Shown here in pieces: positions 52,212 to 61,545 of a stretch of 64,000 nucleotides of DNA (within the stretch, counting starts at the first letter, position 1; each line of letters starts with the position of its first letter). Made by a program: the position numbers and the translations under genes. Source of the DNA: Pyrodictiaceae archaeon (GTDB taxonomy: Archaea; Thermoproteota; Thermoprotei_A; Sulfolobales; Pyrodictiaceae). The stretch spans positions 4,880 through 68,879 of the forward strand of contig JALVSY010000007.1 of NCBI GenBank assembly GCA_027036135.1, in the 5' to 3' direction. Under the pieces are notes generated by a model, which did not search any database, was not told the DNA's origin, and worked only from the letters and a program-made list of their open reading frames with translations.

Positions 52212-52971
52212 CGGGTGGCCTCACCTCTACCCCGTGGCTTAGGAGGAAGCGCTTAAGCTCCGGGATCGGGATCAATGCCTCGTGGAAAACACCTGCTGCG
52301 AGGGCAGCGTCGGCGCCAGCGTCTCGCAGCACCTCTAGGAAGTGCCTCATCTCCCCCGCGCCGCCACTCGCTATGACGGGGACGCGGACAGCCTCAACCA
52401 CGGCCCTGGTCAGCTCTAGGTCGTAGCCGCTCCTTGTCCCGTCGCGGTCGATGCTAGTCAAGAGTATCTCGCCGGCACCGAGCCCTGCTACTCTCCTGGC
52501 CCACTCTACGGCGTCTAGCCCGGTTGGTATCCTCCCGCCAGCGACGTAGACCTCCCACCCACCGCTAGCGCGCCGCGCAGCATCAATAGCCACTACTACT
52601 GCCTGGGAGCCGTACTCCTGGGCAGCGAGCCTCACCAGCTCCGGGTTCCTCACCGCGCCAGTGTTTATCGAGACTTTGTCAGCCCCGCTGTCGAGCAACC
52701 TACCGAACTCCCTTAGGGTCTTGACCCCGCCGCCAACGGTGAAGGGCACGGTAATAGTGCTCGCCACGTCCCTTACTAGGCGGTAGAGGGGCTCACGGTT
52801 CTCAACAGTAGCGGTTATGTCGAGGAACACTAGCTCGTCCACACCCCACTCCTCGTATCGCGCCGCGAGCTCAACAGGGTCGCCCTGGTCCCTGAGGTCC
52901 CGGAACCTGGTACCCTTGACAACCCTTCCACCCGCGACGTCTAGGCAGGCAATTATCCTCTTAGCTGGCAT
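52204..52971 (-). CDS. hisF: HisF, cyclase subunit of IGP synthase
   Basis: 255 aa (beta/alpha)8 barrel: [19 protein letters not shown] with the catalytic Asp, [35 protein letters not shown] with the second Asp, and VIASGGAG. Overlaps hisB by 11 nt. Confidence 0.96.
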   Translation of the reverse strand: MPAKRIIACLDVAGGRVVKGTRFRDLRDQGDPVELAARYEEWGVDELVFLDITATVENREPLYRLVRDVASTITVPFTVGGGVKTLREFGRLLDSGADKVSINTGAVRNPELVRLAAQEYGSQAVVVAIDAARRASGGWEVYVAGGRIPTGLDAVEWARRVAGLGAGEILLTSIDRDGTRSGYDLELTRAVVEAVRVPVIASGGAGEMRHFLEVLRDAGADAALAAGVFHEALIPIPELKRFLLSHGVEVRPPDG

Positions 52972-53545
52972 CGAGCCTCACCTCGCCCTTAGTACTAATC
53001 GTCTCCCCCGCCTCGGCTAGGGCTTCTCGTAGAGCAAAGCCGAGGGCCTTGAACGCGGCCTCTGCTAAGTGGTGATTATTCCCGCCCACCAGTTCCCTCA
53101 CGTGTATGGTTGCCCGGAGCGAGGAGGCAAGCGAGGCCACGAAGTGCGCAACGTTCTCGAGGGCTAGCCCGCCTATCTCCTCGCGGGTAAACCCTAGCTC
53201 CACGTAGCCGCCGGGGCGCCCAGAGACATCGACGGCTGCGAGCACGAGAACCTCGTCCATAGGCACAATGGCGTACCCAAACCTCTTGATCGCTCCACCG
53301 CTTATTGCTCTCCTAAGCGCCTCGCCAAGAGCAAGCGCAGTGTCCTCGACCACGTGGTGGTCGTCAAAGCCCCGCTTATCCACCGACTCGACGACGCCGC
53401 GGGCACCCATGTAGCGCAGCAGGGTCTCGACTAGGTGGTCGAAGAACCCTATACCCGTGGATACCCTGGCCTCGCCCGGCTCAAGCACTATATCGACAAG
53501 TACCCGTGTCTCCCGGGTTTCTCTCAGGACGCGCGCGCTACGCAT
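52961..53545 (-). CDS. hisB: HisB, imidazoleglycerol-phosphate dehydratase
   Basis: 194 aa, the single-function archaeal form: [40 protein letters not shown], the second Mn-binding set [14 protein letters not shown]. No phosphatase domain is fused. Overlaps hisA by 8 nt. Confidence 0.96.
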   Translation of the reverse strand: MRSARVLRETRETRVLVDIVLEPGEARVSTGIGFFDHLVETLLRYMGARGVVESVDKRGFDDHHVVEDTALALGEALRRAISGGAIKRFGYAIVPMDEVLVLAAVDVSGRPGGYVELGFTREEIGGLALENVAHFVASLASSLRATIHVRELVGGNNHHLAEAAFKALGFALREALAEAGETISTKGEVRLDAS

Positions 53546-54251
53546 ACCTAGCAGCCTCCTCCCACCTAATCCTACCAGTATAGAGAGCCATGCCGACCAC
53601 TACCGCGTCGAACCCAAGCGAGGCAAGAGCCTCGACATCCCTTAGCGAGGAGACGCCGCCGGAGAACACGATGAAGCCCGGGTAGATCTCGCGGAGCCTC
53701 CTAGCCCGGCCCAGGTCTGGGCCCCTGAGGCTCCCCTCAACCCATACCTGGGTATAGAATAGCCCAGTAGCGCCGCTAGCCGCCACGGTCTTGACGGCCT
53801 CCTCTAGGCTGAGTGAGGTCTTCTCCCTCCAGCCACGGGTAACTAGGAAGCCGTCCCGATCCTCCTCGACAGCCGCTAACACCTCGCAGCCTGTCCGCTT
53901 CCTCGCCTCGCCCAGTATCCCGGGGTCGCGGAGCCAAGCAGAGCCAATAACTAGTCTCGAGGCCCCAGCGCTGCAAAGAGCCTCGGCTACCTCGAGGGAG
54001 CGAACACCGCCCCCATACTCTACCCTGAGGCCGAGACCAGCAATCCCCCGGAGTATCCCCAGCGTCTCCTTGCCCAGCTTCCCTTTCTCGGCAGCGTCCA
54101 GGTCGACTACGTGGACCCACGTGAACCCGTAGCTTGCTATTCTCCTAGCTAGCTCCACTGGGTCTCCTAGGCGTAGCCCCGTGCCACGCCGACCAGCGAC
54201 GCGCTTAACAGCCACGCCGTCCTCGATGTCTATAGATGGTATGAGCTTCAC
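53538..54251 (-). CDS. hisA: HisA, ProFAR isomerase
   Basis: 237 aa: PSIDIEDGVAVKRVAGRRGT with the catalytic Asp8, VHVVDLDAAEKGK, VEYGGGVRSLEVAE, VFSGGVSSLRDVEAL. Fourth step. In the mid region FYTQVWVEGSLRG replaces the usual (T)(D)-x-x-DGT, so the second catalytic Asp is not at its normal place. Overlaps hisG by 4 nt. Confidence 0.9.
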   Translation of the reverse strand: MKLIPSIDIEDGVAVKRVAGRRGTGLRLGDPVELARRIASYGFTWVHVVDLDAAEKGKLGKETLGILRGIAGLGLRVEYGGGVRSLEVAEALCSAGASRLVIGSAWLRDPGILGEARKRTGCEVLAAVEEDRDGFLVTRGWREKTSLSLEEAVKTVAASGATGLFYTQVWVEGSLRGPDLGRARRLREIYPGFIVFSGGVSSLRDVEALASLGFDAVVVGMALYTGRIRWEEAARYA

Positions 54252-55114
54252 GGTATCACCCTCTCAACGCTGAGCACGAGGATGTCCCTAGCCCCGCGCC
54301 GCTTAGCCTCAACAACTACACGGGACAGCTTATCGACCGGGACAACAGTCATTACCTCCCACATGGGCTCCGGGGCCTCTATACGTGCAATCGTCGGGCC
54401 ACTCATAGAGGGCAACACCTTGACAACGTCTTGGAGATACTTATCGGGCACGTTCATTAGGATTAGTTTTAGCTTACGTGCGCGCACAACGCCCTTAATG
54501 GCCTCAACTATCTCCTCCACCGCACCGGTATCATCCCTTAGCAGCGGTGTCTTGATGAGCCTCGCACTGGTCTCGAGAACGGTCTCGATCGGTACTAGGC
54601 CGTGAAGCCTCATAGTAGTACCAGTAGACACTATATCAACAACGGCGTCGCAAGCCCCTAGGCTAGGCATGACCTCGGACGCGCCACTAATCCTCAGAAT
54701 CCTCGCCCTTATCCCCCTCTCCTCGAAGAACCTCCTAGCAATATTGACGTACTTGGTCGCTACCCGTACACCATCCGGCAGTTCATCAACGCTCCTAATC
54801 CCGCTGCTACGCGGCACAGCCACCACTAGCCGGGCCCTACCAAACCCCAGGTCAGCAACCTCGGTGACCTCCGCACCGGACTCGACAACGTAGTCGAGGC
54901 CAGTTATGCCGAGCTCAGCAGCACCCGAGGCAACAATGCCGGGGATATCCTCGGCGCGGACAAACACTATCTTAACATCATCGCGCGTCGTCGGGACAAC
55001 AAGAGCCCTATCAGAGTCGCCGTATAGGGGCTCAATACCAGCAGCCTCCAAGAGCCTCAGCGCGGGGCCGCGTAGCCTACCCTTACTAGGAACAGCTATA
55101 CGTAGCTGAGCCAA
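54248..55114 (-). CDS. hisG: HisG, ATP phosphoribosyltransferase (long form)
   Basis: 288 aa: RIAVPSKGRLRGPALRLLEA, VDIVSTGTTMRLHGL (PRPP site), and a C-terminal regulatory ACT-like domain (LKLILMNVPDKYLQDVVKVL, WEVMTVVPVDKLSRVV). The long form does not need HisZ and is inhibited by histidine. First gene of the his operon; start TTG 55114. Confidence 0.95.
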   Translation of the reverse strand: MAQLRIAVPSKGRLRGPALRLLEAAGIEPLYGDSDRALVVPTTRDDVKIVFVRAEDIPGIVASGAAELGITGLDYVVESGAEVTEVADLGFGRARLVVAVPRSSGIRSVDELPDGVRVATKYVNIARRFFEERGIRARILRISGASEVMPSLGACDAVVDIVSTGTTMRLHGLVPIETVLETSARLIKTPLLRDDTGAVEEIVEAIKGVVRARKLKLILMNVPDKYLQDVVKVLPSMSGPTIARIEAPEPMWEVMTVVPVDKLSRVVVEAKRRGARDILVLSVERVIP

Positions 55115-55490
55115 TGAGAACTAGCACCCCTGCTGCAATGATACCAGGGCTTCCCCATACCCAGTAGAACCCGTGACAACTAGCAACGGGTACGGGCTAG
55201 GAGCTAGGAGGAGAAAGAGACTCCTCTTACCGCTACTAGGCCTTATGAACACACATCGCCACTACACCCACACCACGAGACGCTAGGCAACTCAAAAGCC
55301 CTGGGCAGGGGTTAAAACAACTAAGCACATAACAAGTACGCTTACAGTCAAGAACCGTGTGCTATAGCTATTTGAAATAATAGGAGATATAGGTATCGCC
55401 GGGGAGTCTTAGGGTATATAGGAGCATATTTTTCACAAGTATACGATACCGTATGTTAGCGATGAGAGTAATGTTTATTAGAACTAACTA
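55115..55490. other. Spacer between his operon and AT-rich cassette
   Basis: GC drops from about 55300 on. Near 55440-55455 ATACGATACCGTAT is an imperfect palindrome, possibly an operator. No gene recognised here. Confidence 0.4.
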
Positions 55491-55543
55491 TAATATATAT
55501 ATATATATTAATGAAGAAGAAGCTATTAGGGTGAGAAGTGCAC

Positions 55544-55594
55544 ATGATAATAATAATTGATTGCAGAGTAATAATTTGTCCAGAGCCACTGTAA
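55544..55594 (+). CDS. Possible 16-residue Cys-containing peptide
   Basis: ATG 55544 is preceded by GGTGAG at 8 nt, a good archaeal ribosome site, and by an (AT)n TATA region at about 55492-55510. The frame gives MIIIIDCRVIICPEPL and TAA. A T-run follows, so this is a compact transcription unit in front of an ABC-transporter cassette. The peptide may be real (two Cys, hydrophobic) or the transcript may be untranslated. Confidence 0.25.
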   Translation: MIIIIDCRVIICPEPL

Positions 55595-55605
55595 CCAACC
55601 TAAAC

Positions 55606-55621
55606 TATTTTTTTCTCTTTT
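55606..55621 (+). terminator. T-rich terminator
   Basis: TTTTTTTCTCTTTT after the short peptide frame, the form of archaeal intrinsic terminators. It is followed within 10 nt by the AT-rich promoter of 55664. Confidence 0.6.
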
Positions 55622-55663
55622 AGATAATTATTAAATAATTATAGTAAATCAAGGCGATTAAAG

Positions 55664-56422
55664 TTGATAGGTCAAGGTAATACTAGTAATAAAAAAATTA
55701 GCGTTGATAAAATTGACGTTTACTGTGCTATAGGCGATGTTAACGAGTGTGCACAATGGGGAAGAACTTTATCTAGCGCCGTTCACGTCTTAAGTGACAT
55801 GATTAATAAGGATTTAAAGATCTTAGTTGTCGTTACGAGTGGAATGCAAGTTTTAATGCTTAGTGCGTTTGAGGTGTTGAGGAAGTATGATGGTATAGCT
55901 GCTATAGATGTTACGCAGCCACTATCTAGAAACCTATATAACGCGCTCCATAGTGTCGCTGAGCTAGCCATACGCAAGGACTTAGGAAACACGGTTAGCA
56001 GGTGGGCCCTTGAGGGCATGGCTAGTGCGCTAGCATTAGAAGCTCTCAGGGCTTCGGATGAGAACGTGTTTAGAGAAGTTCTTGGCAAGATCACATCCGA
56101 GAACTGCATCGACTTGGACAAGTTATTCTCGTGGAAGTTCCCCGTTGAAGTTGGGGAAGGCTTTACAATAATTGGCGGTGCCGGCGAGAACGCCACAAAT
56201 GTTGTAAAACAACTAGTTTCGACCCTGGCCAGGAGCCTAGAAGGCGACCTAATAGGCCATATTAGTGGTAGCGATAAAGCGCTTTACTCAACCGCGGCCC
56301 GTATATTCTATAAACTCATCGAGAAATATGGTATTAGTGAGATTTACAAGCTCTTGATCGATGAAAGTACTCTTAGAAAGAGGATCGAAGATGTCTACAA
56401 AGAAGCCTGTGGTACAGATTAG
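55664..56422 (+). CDS. Unknown protein of the AT-rich ABC cassette
   Basis: 252 aa, soluble, alpha/beta: KISVDKIDVYCAIGDVNECA, LKILVVVTSGMQVLMLSAFE, GFTIIGGAGENATNVVKQLV, helical end. Four Cys, three of them in the first 160 residues. Not recognised. Its end overlaps the ABC ATPase gene by 32 nt, so it is coexpressed with the transporter. Lower GC than the his genes on either side suggests transfer. Confidence 0.6.
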   Translation: MIGQGNTSNKKISVDKIDVYCAIGDVNECAQWGRTLSSAVHVLSDMINKDLKILVVVTSGMQVLMLSAFEVLRKYDGIAAIDVTQPLSRNLYNALHSVAELAIRKDLGNTVSRWALEGMASALALEALRASDENVFREVLGKITSENCIDLDKLFSWKFPVEVGEGFTIIGGAGENATNVVKQLVSTLARSLEGDLIGHISGSDKALYSTAARIFYKLIEKYGISEIYKLLIDESTLRKRIEDVYKEACGTD

Positions 56423-57410
56423 GGGGGTCTATTACCGAGTTCTAAGGAACATTACTGTTGATTTTCCGAGCGGCCTCACTATTGTATCAGGTGCTAATGG
56501 TAGTGGCAAGACTAGCTTAATGAGGCTTGTAGCGGGGCTAGATACACCTGAAAGGGGTATTGTTAAAGTTTTTTCTCTTGAGCCCAGGAGGGCTCTCCAC
56601 ACCGGACTTATCGCGGTCTCGCTCCACCCACCATACTTTGACCCGACTCTGACAGTACGGGAGTTCCTACAGCTTCATGGTAGCCTATGTAAGGGTATAC
56701 CTCTTAAAGATGTAACTCGCAGGCTCAACTTATACAGCTTCTTTGATAAGAGGATTTACGAGCTATCCAGTGGGCAAAGAAAACGAGCTGATTTGGCCCG
56801 TGTGTTTAACTGCTTGCCGAAGAACGGGGTTCTCTTACTTGACGAGCCCAGCGAGTCCCTTGATACCGCGTCTCGAAGCACCCTCATAGACCTAATATCT
56901 GAGTCCCTGGATATAGTGGATGCCGTTATTGTTTCGACCCACGATGAGCTCTTTGCTAGGGATCTGGGAAAGCTGGGTATCAGTAGCTATATTATGCTCG
57001 ATAAAGGAAAAGCTCATAATGTCTCACTGAGCGCTGCGAATCCCCCCGCACCCACAGAGTCTAGAGCGGGTAGTCGCGGTATTGCCTTTGCTGTTAAAGC
57101 CGTAGTTCGCGGCAATATCCCTATCACGGAGTTGAGATCCATACCCGGTGTTCTTAGCGTTGATTTCCAGCCAGATATCGACTGGGTGCTGCAACGTCTA
57201 GGACTTGATAGATCCTCCTTGGGTAATGTAATAATGGCCTCTACTGGCAGACTTGAGAAAAGTGCTAGCGGGTACTCCACTATAAGGCTTGATAGCATTA
57301 TGGTCAAGTTTGACATAGTTGTAGAAGATTATAATGCTCTTGCCCGGGCTCTTAGTAAGTTACTTGAATATGGAAGTATTGAGTATCTCGGTATGGGTGG
57401 TCATAGGTGA
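56391..57410 (+). CDS. ABC transporter ATPase with extra C-terminal domain
   Basis: 339 aa from ATG 56391. Walker A SGANGSGKTSLMRL, Q-loop region ISLHPPYFDPTL with no Gln at the usual place, signature LSSGQRKRADLARV, Walker B VLLLDEPSESLDT, H-loop VSTHDE. Residues about 235-339 are a C-terminal domain (ELRSIPGVLSVDFQPDIDWV) of ferredoxin-like pattern seen in some export ATPases. Overlaps the permease gene by 4 nt. Confidence 0.9.
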   Translation: MSTKKPVVQIRGVYYRVLRNITVDFPSGLTIVSGANGSGKTSLMRLVAGLDTPERGIVKVFSLEPRRALHTGLIAVSLHPPYFDPTLTVREFLQLHGSLCKGIPLKDVTRRLNLYSFFDKRIYELSSGQRKRADLARVFNCLPKNGVLLLDEPSESLDTASRSTLIDLISESLDIVDAVIVSTHDELFARDLGKLGISSYIMLDKGKAHNVSLSAANPPAPTESRAGSRGIAFAVKAVVRGNIPITELRSIPGVLSVDFQPDIDWVLQRLGLDRSSLGNVIMASTGRLEKSASGYSTIRLDSIMVKFDIVVEDYNALARALSKLLEYGSIEYLGMGGHR

Positions 57411-58144
57411 ATGCATTCAATACCCTTAAGGTGCTTATTTCATTCCAGCTGAGTAAGTCGAGGCATAGTGCACCCACAGTCATAGTGTCTCCCTTAGCCA
57501 TTGCCTTCACAGCGATAGCGATACTCCCATACGCTTTATCTAAAAGTTATGGAGCCAGCGTAGCAAAGTCCATTCTTGCAGGCTATATACCCTTGCTTGC
57601 TATACTTGCTGCTCTTCCAGCAGCTATAATAGCGGTTATTGAAGTTTCAGCGGGGCGCTATAATCACTTATTATTATCCGGGGTATCGCCTCACCTTATC
57701 TCGGTATCAATATTCCTTATAAACGCCGCTTTATCCCTTATAATAGTTGTACTAGGCTTAGTAATTTCTAAGGTTTTATATAACTTCCCTTCGCATGAAA
57801 ATATAAGCCTAGTTATATTCCTAGCCTTCCTCGGCACCATAGGAATATCGGGACTTGCAGTTGCCGTGTCTTATCCGTTCCGTAACCCGCAAATCTCGGG
57901 GCTAATTGTTTCCCTACTTGTCATACTTTTTGAGTATTTATCGCCAGTATATTATCCTATCACGGCGCTTCCCCGGATTTGGGCCGAAGTAGTACTGGCC
58001 ATTAATCCCTTGGCGTCTGTTATGGGGTTTCTTCGTGGAACCTTCTCACTGAAATTTACCATGCTAGTTACAATACCATCTTCTATCTTATGGACTGTTA
58101 TTGGAATTATACTCTTATCGAGGAAGATAATGAAAACAATATAA
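57407..58144 (+). CDS. ABC-2-type permease
   Basis: 245 aa, six helices, with the pattern of small ABC-2 exporters: SPLAIAFTAIAILPYALSK, LAGYIPLLAILAALPAAIIAV, NPQISGLIVSLLVILFEYLS, NPLASVMGFLRGTF. Single-permease exporters of this type carry drugs, lipids or peptides; substrate not known. Confidence 0.85.
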   Translation: MNAFNTLKVLISFQLSKSRHSAPTVIVSPLAIAFTAIAILPYALSKSYGASVAKSILAGYIPLLAILAALPAAIIAVIEVSAGRYNHLLLSGVSPHLISVSIFLINAALSLIIVVLGLVISKVLYNFPSHENISLVIFLAFLGTIGISGLAVAVSYPFRNPQISGLIVSLLVILFEYLSPVYYPITALPRIWAEVVLAINPLASVMGFLRGTFSLKFTMLVTIPSSILWTVIGIILLSRKIMKTI

Positions 58145-58262
58145 CGTTTCAAAGTAAAGATTTACTGCTTAATCAAGTGATTATTTTAATTATGTATCAT
58201 ATTTTTTAATTAATTTTTACAACTATGTATCCCATGACTAGGCTGGTATTGGAGGCTGGTCC

Positions 58263-58496
58263 TTACCTAGGCATTATTTTCGTGTACCTCTTCTCAAGCT
58301 CGTACTCCTCTCGGAGGATTTTCTCAACAAGCTTCGGATCAACATCAACTACCTCGGGTTTTAAAGCCCTCATAATAAGCTCTCCATCATTAACCTCAAC
58401 TATTACCTCGTCCCCTTCGTCAATGCCTAGGGCTTCGCGAATACGCTTAGGCAATATTATGATGCCCTTCTTATGAACCCGGAGAACAGCTTTCAT
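58263..58496 (-). CDS. AbrB-type protein without toxin partner
   Basis: 77 aa: KAVLRVHKKGIIILPKRIREAL and EGDEVIVEVNDGELIMRAL, then a helical tail EKILREEYELEKRYTKIMPR. An antitoxin-like swapped hairpin, but no PIN gene is adjacent. It could also regulate the ABC cassette, whose end is 118 nt away. Confidence 0.82.
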   Translation of the reverse strand: MKAVLRVHKKGIIILPKRIREALGIDEGDEVIVEVNDGELIMRALKPEVVDVDPKLVEKILREEYELEKRYTKIMPR

Positions 58497-58577
58497 AAAG
58501 GTCTCCCAGAATATATTGGGTTAAACCTGCTTAATAAGGGTTTGACCAGCCAAATGGTGTTAAGTAAAATACCCACT

Positions 58578-59699
58578 TTACGGTTTATGAGTATTTTCGT
58601 CTCGATGACGAGAAAAACATTTGTTTTTCGCAACTACTTGCTCCTTCGCTTGTCTTAGCGACTTTAGTAGTGCTTCTAACTCCTTTCGTGTGCCTATTGT
58701 TATTCTCATCCATGTGTCTCCCATGGGTACTCTCCTCACCATTACTCCTTTCTCGGCTAGCTTGTTGACTACCCCTGGTATGCCAGTGTCTGCTAGGAGG
58801 AAGTTTGTCCAGCTCTTGTAGGCCTGGATCCCCATGCCTAGTAGTTCTCCGCGGAGCCAGTCCCTGTTCCCCTTTATCTCCCTGACCTGTTTCTCGACGA
58901 GGTCACGGTGCTTTAGCGCTGCGATGGCTGCTGCGAGGCTTGTGCGTGGCACGGGGAATGGTGCTAGTAGTTTCCACACGGCTTCCCGGAGCTCCCTTGG
59001 AGCGGCTATGTAGCCTATTCTTAGCCCTGCTAGGCCGAATGCCTTGCTAAAGGTGCGCGCCACGACTAGGCGCCCAGTTTCCTCTACTAGGTCTATCACG
59101 GTCTCGCCGCTGAACTCGTAGTAGGCCTCATCGATAACGATGACTGCCTCGGTCTCCTCCACCAAGTCCACTACGTCGCGTCTGCCTAGGAGCAGGGCCC
59201 CGGTCGGGTTATTCGGGTTATCAATGACTACTAGCCGGGCGCCCCGAGCTCGGTCAATAAGCTCTGCCAGGTCTAGGCACCACTTGTCGCCACAGGGGCT
59301 GAGCTCAACGGTCTCGGCCCTAGCTCCGCTGAGCGCGGCGTAGACGCTGTACATCGCGAACCCCGGCGAGGGGTGGACAACGCGGTCACCAGGCTCCACG
59401 ACAGCATCGAACACCGCTCTCAGCAACGAGTCGCTACCAGGCCCGAAGACGAGGAAACCCCTACCGACGCCAGTATAGTCCTCTAGTAGCTCGTAGAGGG
59501 TGTCGTAGAGCCTCTTCTCGGGGTAGCGATTAGCCCTCCTAGCCTCCTCGGCGACGGCCTCAACGATGAAACCGGGGACGGGGCCAGGGTTCTCGTTCAG
59601 GTCGAGGCGCGCGACAAGCCCCTCAGGGTAGTCACGGGGCTCGTAGAGCGGAGCACTCCTTATCCTATCCTTGACCAATCCCAAGGAGGTAGCCCCCAC
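58578..59699 (-). CDS. hisC: HisC, histidinol-phosphate aminotransferase
   Basis: About 373 aa from GTG 59699 (GATSLGLVKDRIRSAPLYEP); the frame is open to 59780 but the extra 27 residues are not family-like. ARLDLNENPGPVP, GPGSDSLLRAVFDAV, VIDNPNNPTGALL, EAYYEFSG, PLP Lys in ARTFSKAFGLAGLRIGY, MRITIGTRKELE. It is separated from the his operon by the AT-rich cassette. Class I/II PLP fold. Confidence 0.93.
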   Translation of the reverse strand: MGATSLGLVKDRIRSAPLYEPRDYPEGLVARLDLNENPGPVPGFIVEAVAEEARRANRYPEKRLYDTLYELLEDYTGVGRGFLVFGPGSDSLLRAVFDAVVEPGDRVVHPSPGFAMYSVYAALSGARAETVELSPCGDKWCLDLAELIDRARGARLVVIDNPNNPTGALLLGRRDVVDLVEETEAVIVIDEAYYEFSGETVIDLVEETGRLVVARTFSKAFGLAGLRIGYIAAPRELREAVWKLLAPFPVPRTSLAAAIAALKHRDLVEKQVREIKGNRDWLRGELLGMGIQAYKSWTNFLLADTGIPGVVNKLAEKGVMVRRVPMGDTWMRITIGTRKELEALLKSLRQAKEQVVAKNKCFSRHRDENTHKP

Positions 59700-59815
59700 A
59701 CAGCGGGTATAGGCACGCTCACTAGCTAATTGGGCCACACAAAAAGAGACTATCGGAATAGACCGTGGAGGAAACAGCACCTCGTAACAAGAGCCTCGAA
59801 TAAGGAGTTGCTTCT

Positions 59816-60151
59816 TTACTGGGGCTCGAGGGGTACTAGCTTACCCATGCGCCTATATCTCTCGAGCTCCTCCTCGCCGACTATGTGTAGCTCAACCGGG
59901 GCATAGAGGGGTAGGCCCAGCTTCTCCGCTTCCTCTAGTATCCTTGCCCTGAGCCCCACTGCTTCCCTGAACCCGGGCCTATGGGGCAGCACGACGAGGA
60001 TATCTATGTCGCTTAGGACGGTGAGCCTATCCTCAGCGGCTCCTCCCACTAGGTAGACCTTAGCCTCCGGGACTACTTGCCTAGCAGCCCTCGCGGCTAT
60101 GTGGGCGTATCTCCTCCACTCACTGATTATCCTTAGCCTCGTGGCCGCCAA
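59816..60151 (-). CDS. MNT nucleotidyltransferase, partner of a broken HEPN
   Basis: 111 aa: VYLVGGAAEDRLTVLSDIDILVVLP has the acidic pair DID, but the GS is GG; third strand PVELHIVGEEE. Overlaps the HEPN pseudogene by 32 nt. Same family as 37308-37652. Confidence 0.85.
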   Translation of the reverse strand: MAATRLRIISEWRRYAHIAARAARQVVPEAKVYLVGGAAEDRLTVLSDIDILVVLPHRPGFREAVGLRARILEEAEKLGLPLYAPVELHIVGEEELERYRRMGKLVPLEPQ

Positions 60152-60600
60152 GCACCCTCTCCTCTACACGTGACACTAGCCTAATAACGTCCTCCGCGAC
60201 GCGGAGAATAATCTCTGCCTGCTCCCTCGTGTACTCTAGGACTGAGTAAACGGCACGTGTATGAGCCTCCTCTAGCTCTGCTAGGAGCCTCCTATTAGCC
60301 CGGACATAGTCCTCGATAATCTCTGCTTCTTCTCTGAAGCCCTCGTTGCGCAGACTAAGTGCCAAAGCACCCAACAAGCTGCGGGTACCGGGGCCTCTCC
60401 ACTCCTCTCCCGTGACGCGGTAGAAGGCTCTTAATCCTCAGCTGGGCAGCGTACTCAGCCAGTAACGCGGCCACGTCGTAGACTCCCTTATCTAGGAGCT
60501 CGGCGGCAAGCCCTAGCATTAGCTCAGAGCGCTTCTTCAGGAGCGCCAGTATACATCGCTCAATAACCAGAGCCCCCGAGTCACTCTTGTAAGGAGGCAC
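60120..60600 (-). pseudogene. HEPN toxin split by a frameshift
   Basis: 5' part (60600-60355 frame): LALLKKRSELMLGLAAELLD, YDVAALLAEYAAQLRIKSLL, then out of register. 3' part: RAFYRVTGEEWRGPGTRSLL, GALALSLRNEGFREEAEIIE, HTRAVYSVLEYTREQAEIIL. Joined near 60425-60432 they make one HEPN protein of about 155 residues. The RxxxxH motif is not evident, as in the copy at 36171. Confidence 0.8.
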
Positions 60601-60804
60601 CGGGGCCTAGTAGGTTGCTGCCCGGGGAAGAGCATTCCTCCCGGGGCTATTTCTTGAGCGATATGTGGTGGGAGCGCATGATTGGGTAGAGGGATAGGTG
60701 TTAAAACACCCACATACCTCTATACCTAGGTGGTGTCATCTCCTCGGGTGCTTCCTCGGGAAGGACTCCCCTTGTTTACGCGTTGAGCGGGGCGATTCGG
60801 AGAG

Positions 60805-61521
60805 GTGCCTAGCAGACGGTTCGAGGAGGCACGCTTCGTGCTCGTGGTGGTGGAGGCTCTCCGCCTAGCTAAGCAGCGGTATAGTTACCGGGAGCTCTCG
60901 CTTGCCACGGGTGTTCCTGCGCCCCACTTGTCCCGCTACGTTACTGGCAGGGGGCTCCCATCGCCCGAGAAGGCCCGCGAGATACTCGAGGGTCTCTGGC
61001 GCCTAGCCAACCCGAGGAAGGCGTTGGCGGAGCGCCTTGCCGAGACCGGGGGCGTGCTCGACACCAGCATAGTGCTCACCGACCCGCTTCATCTCTTGCT
61101 CGCATCTCTCTACTTCATGGAGCGCATAGACTCCGGCAAGGTGACCCGTATACTCGTGCCAGAGGCCTCCGGGATACCCTTCGCCACTACGCTGAGTCTC
61201 TCCCTGGAGAAACCCTTCATCGTGGCCCGGAGGGGCCCAGTGCTAGGCGACGAGGTGTGCAGCGACACGGTTCCAAGCTTCTGCATACCTCGGGGCACAC
61301 TGACAAGGGCTGACACAGTCCTAATAGTGGATGACATAGTGGAGACGGGGAGAACGCTGCAAGCGATGAGGAACCTAGCAGAGAAAACAGGGGCCAAGAT
61401 ACACAGCGTGGCAGCACTAGTAGTCATCGGGGAGGAGTGGCGCGAGACAAGCGGCCTCCACGAAATAGAGGCGCTTGTGGCGCTAACCAAGCCAGGGACA
61501 AAGAGAATACCAAGCCTATGA
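60805..61521 (+). CDS. GfcR-like HTH-phosphoribosyltransferase regulator
   Basis: 238 aa. N-terminal helix-turn-helix (YRELSLATGVPAPHLSRYVT, residues 28-47), then a phosphoribosyltransferase domain with hood VPEASGIPFATT (118-129) and PRPP loop LIVDDIVETGRT (173-184). Archaeal GfcR/PurR-type proteins sense nucleotides or sugar phosphates and control carbon or purine genes. Start GTG/ATG at 60805. Targets unknown; shares the PRT type of HisI here. Confidence 0.85.
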   Translation: MPSRRFEEARFVLVVVEALRLAKQRYSYRELSLATGVPAPHLSRYVTGRGLPSPEKAREILEGLWRLANPRKALAERLAETGGVLDTSIVLTDPLHLLLASLYFMERIDSGKVTRILVPEASGIPFATTLSLSLEKPFIVARRGPVLGDEVCSDTVPSFCIPRGTLTRADTVLIVDDIVETGRTLQAMRNLAEKTGAKIHSVAALVVIGEEWRETSGLHEIEALVALTKPGTKRIPSL

Positions 61522-61545
61522 CTCTAGGGCCTCACTGCCTAATGG

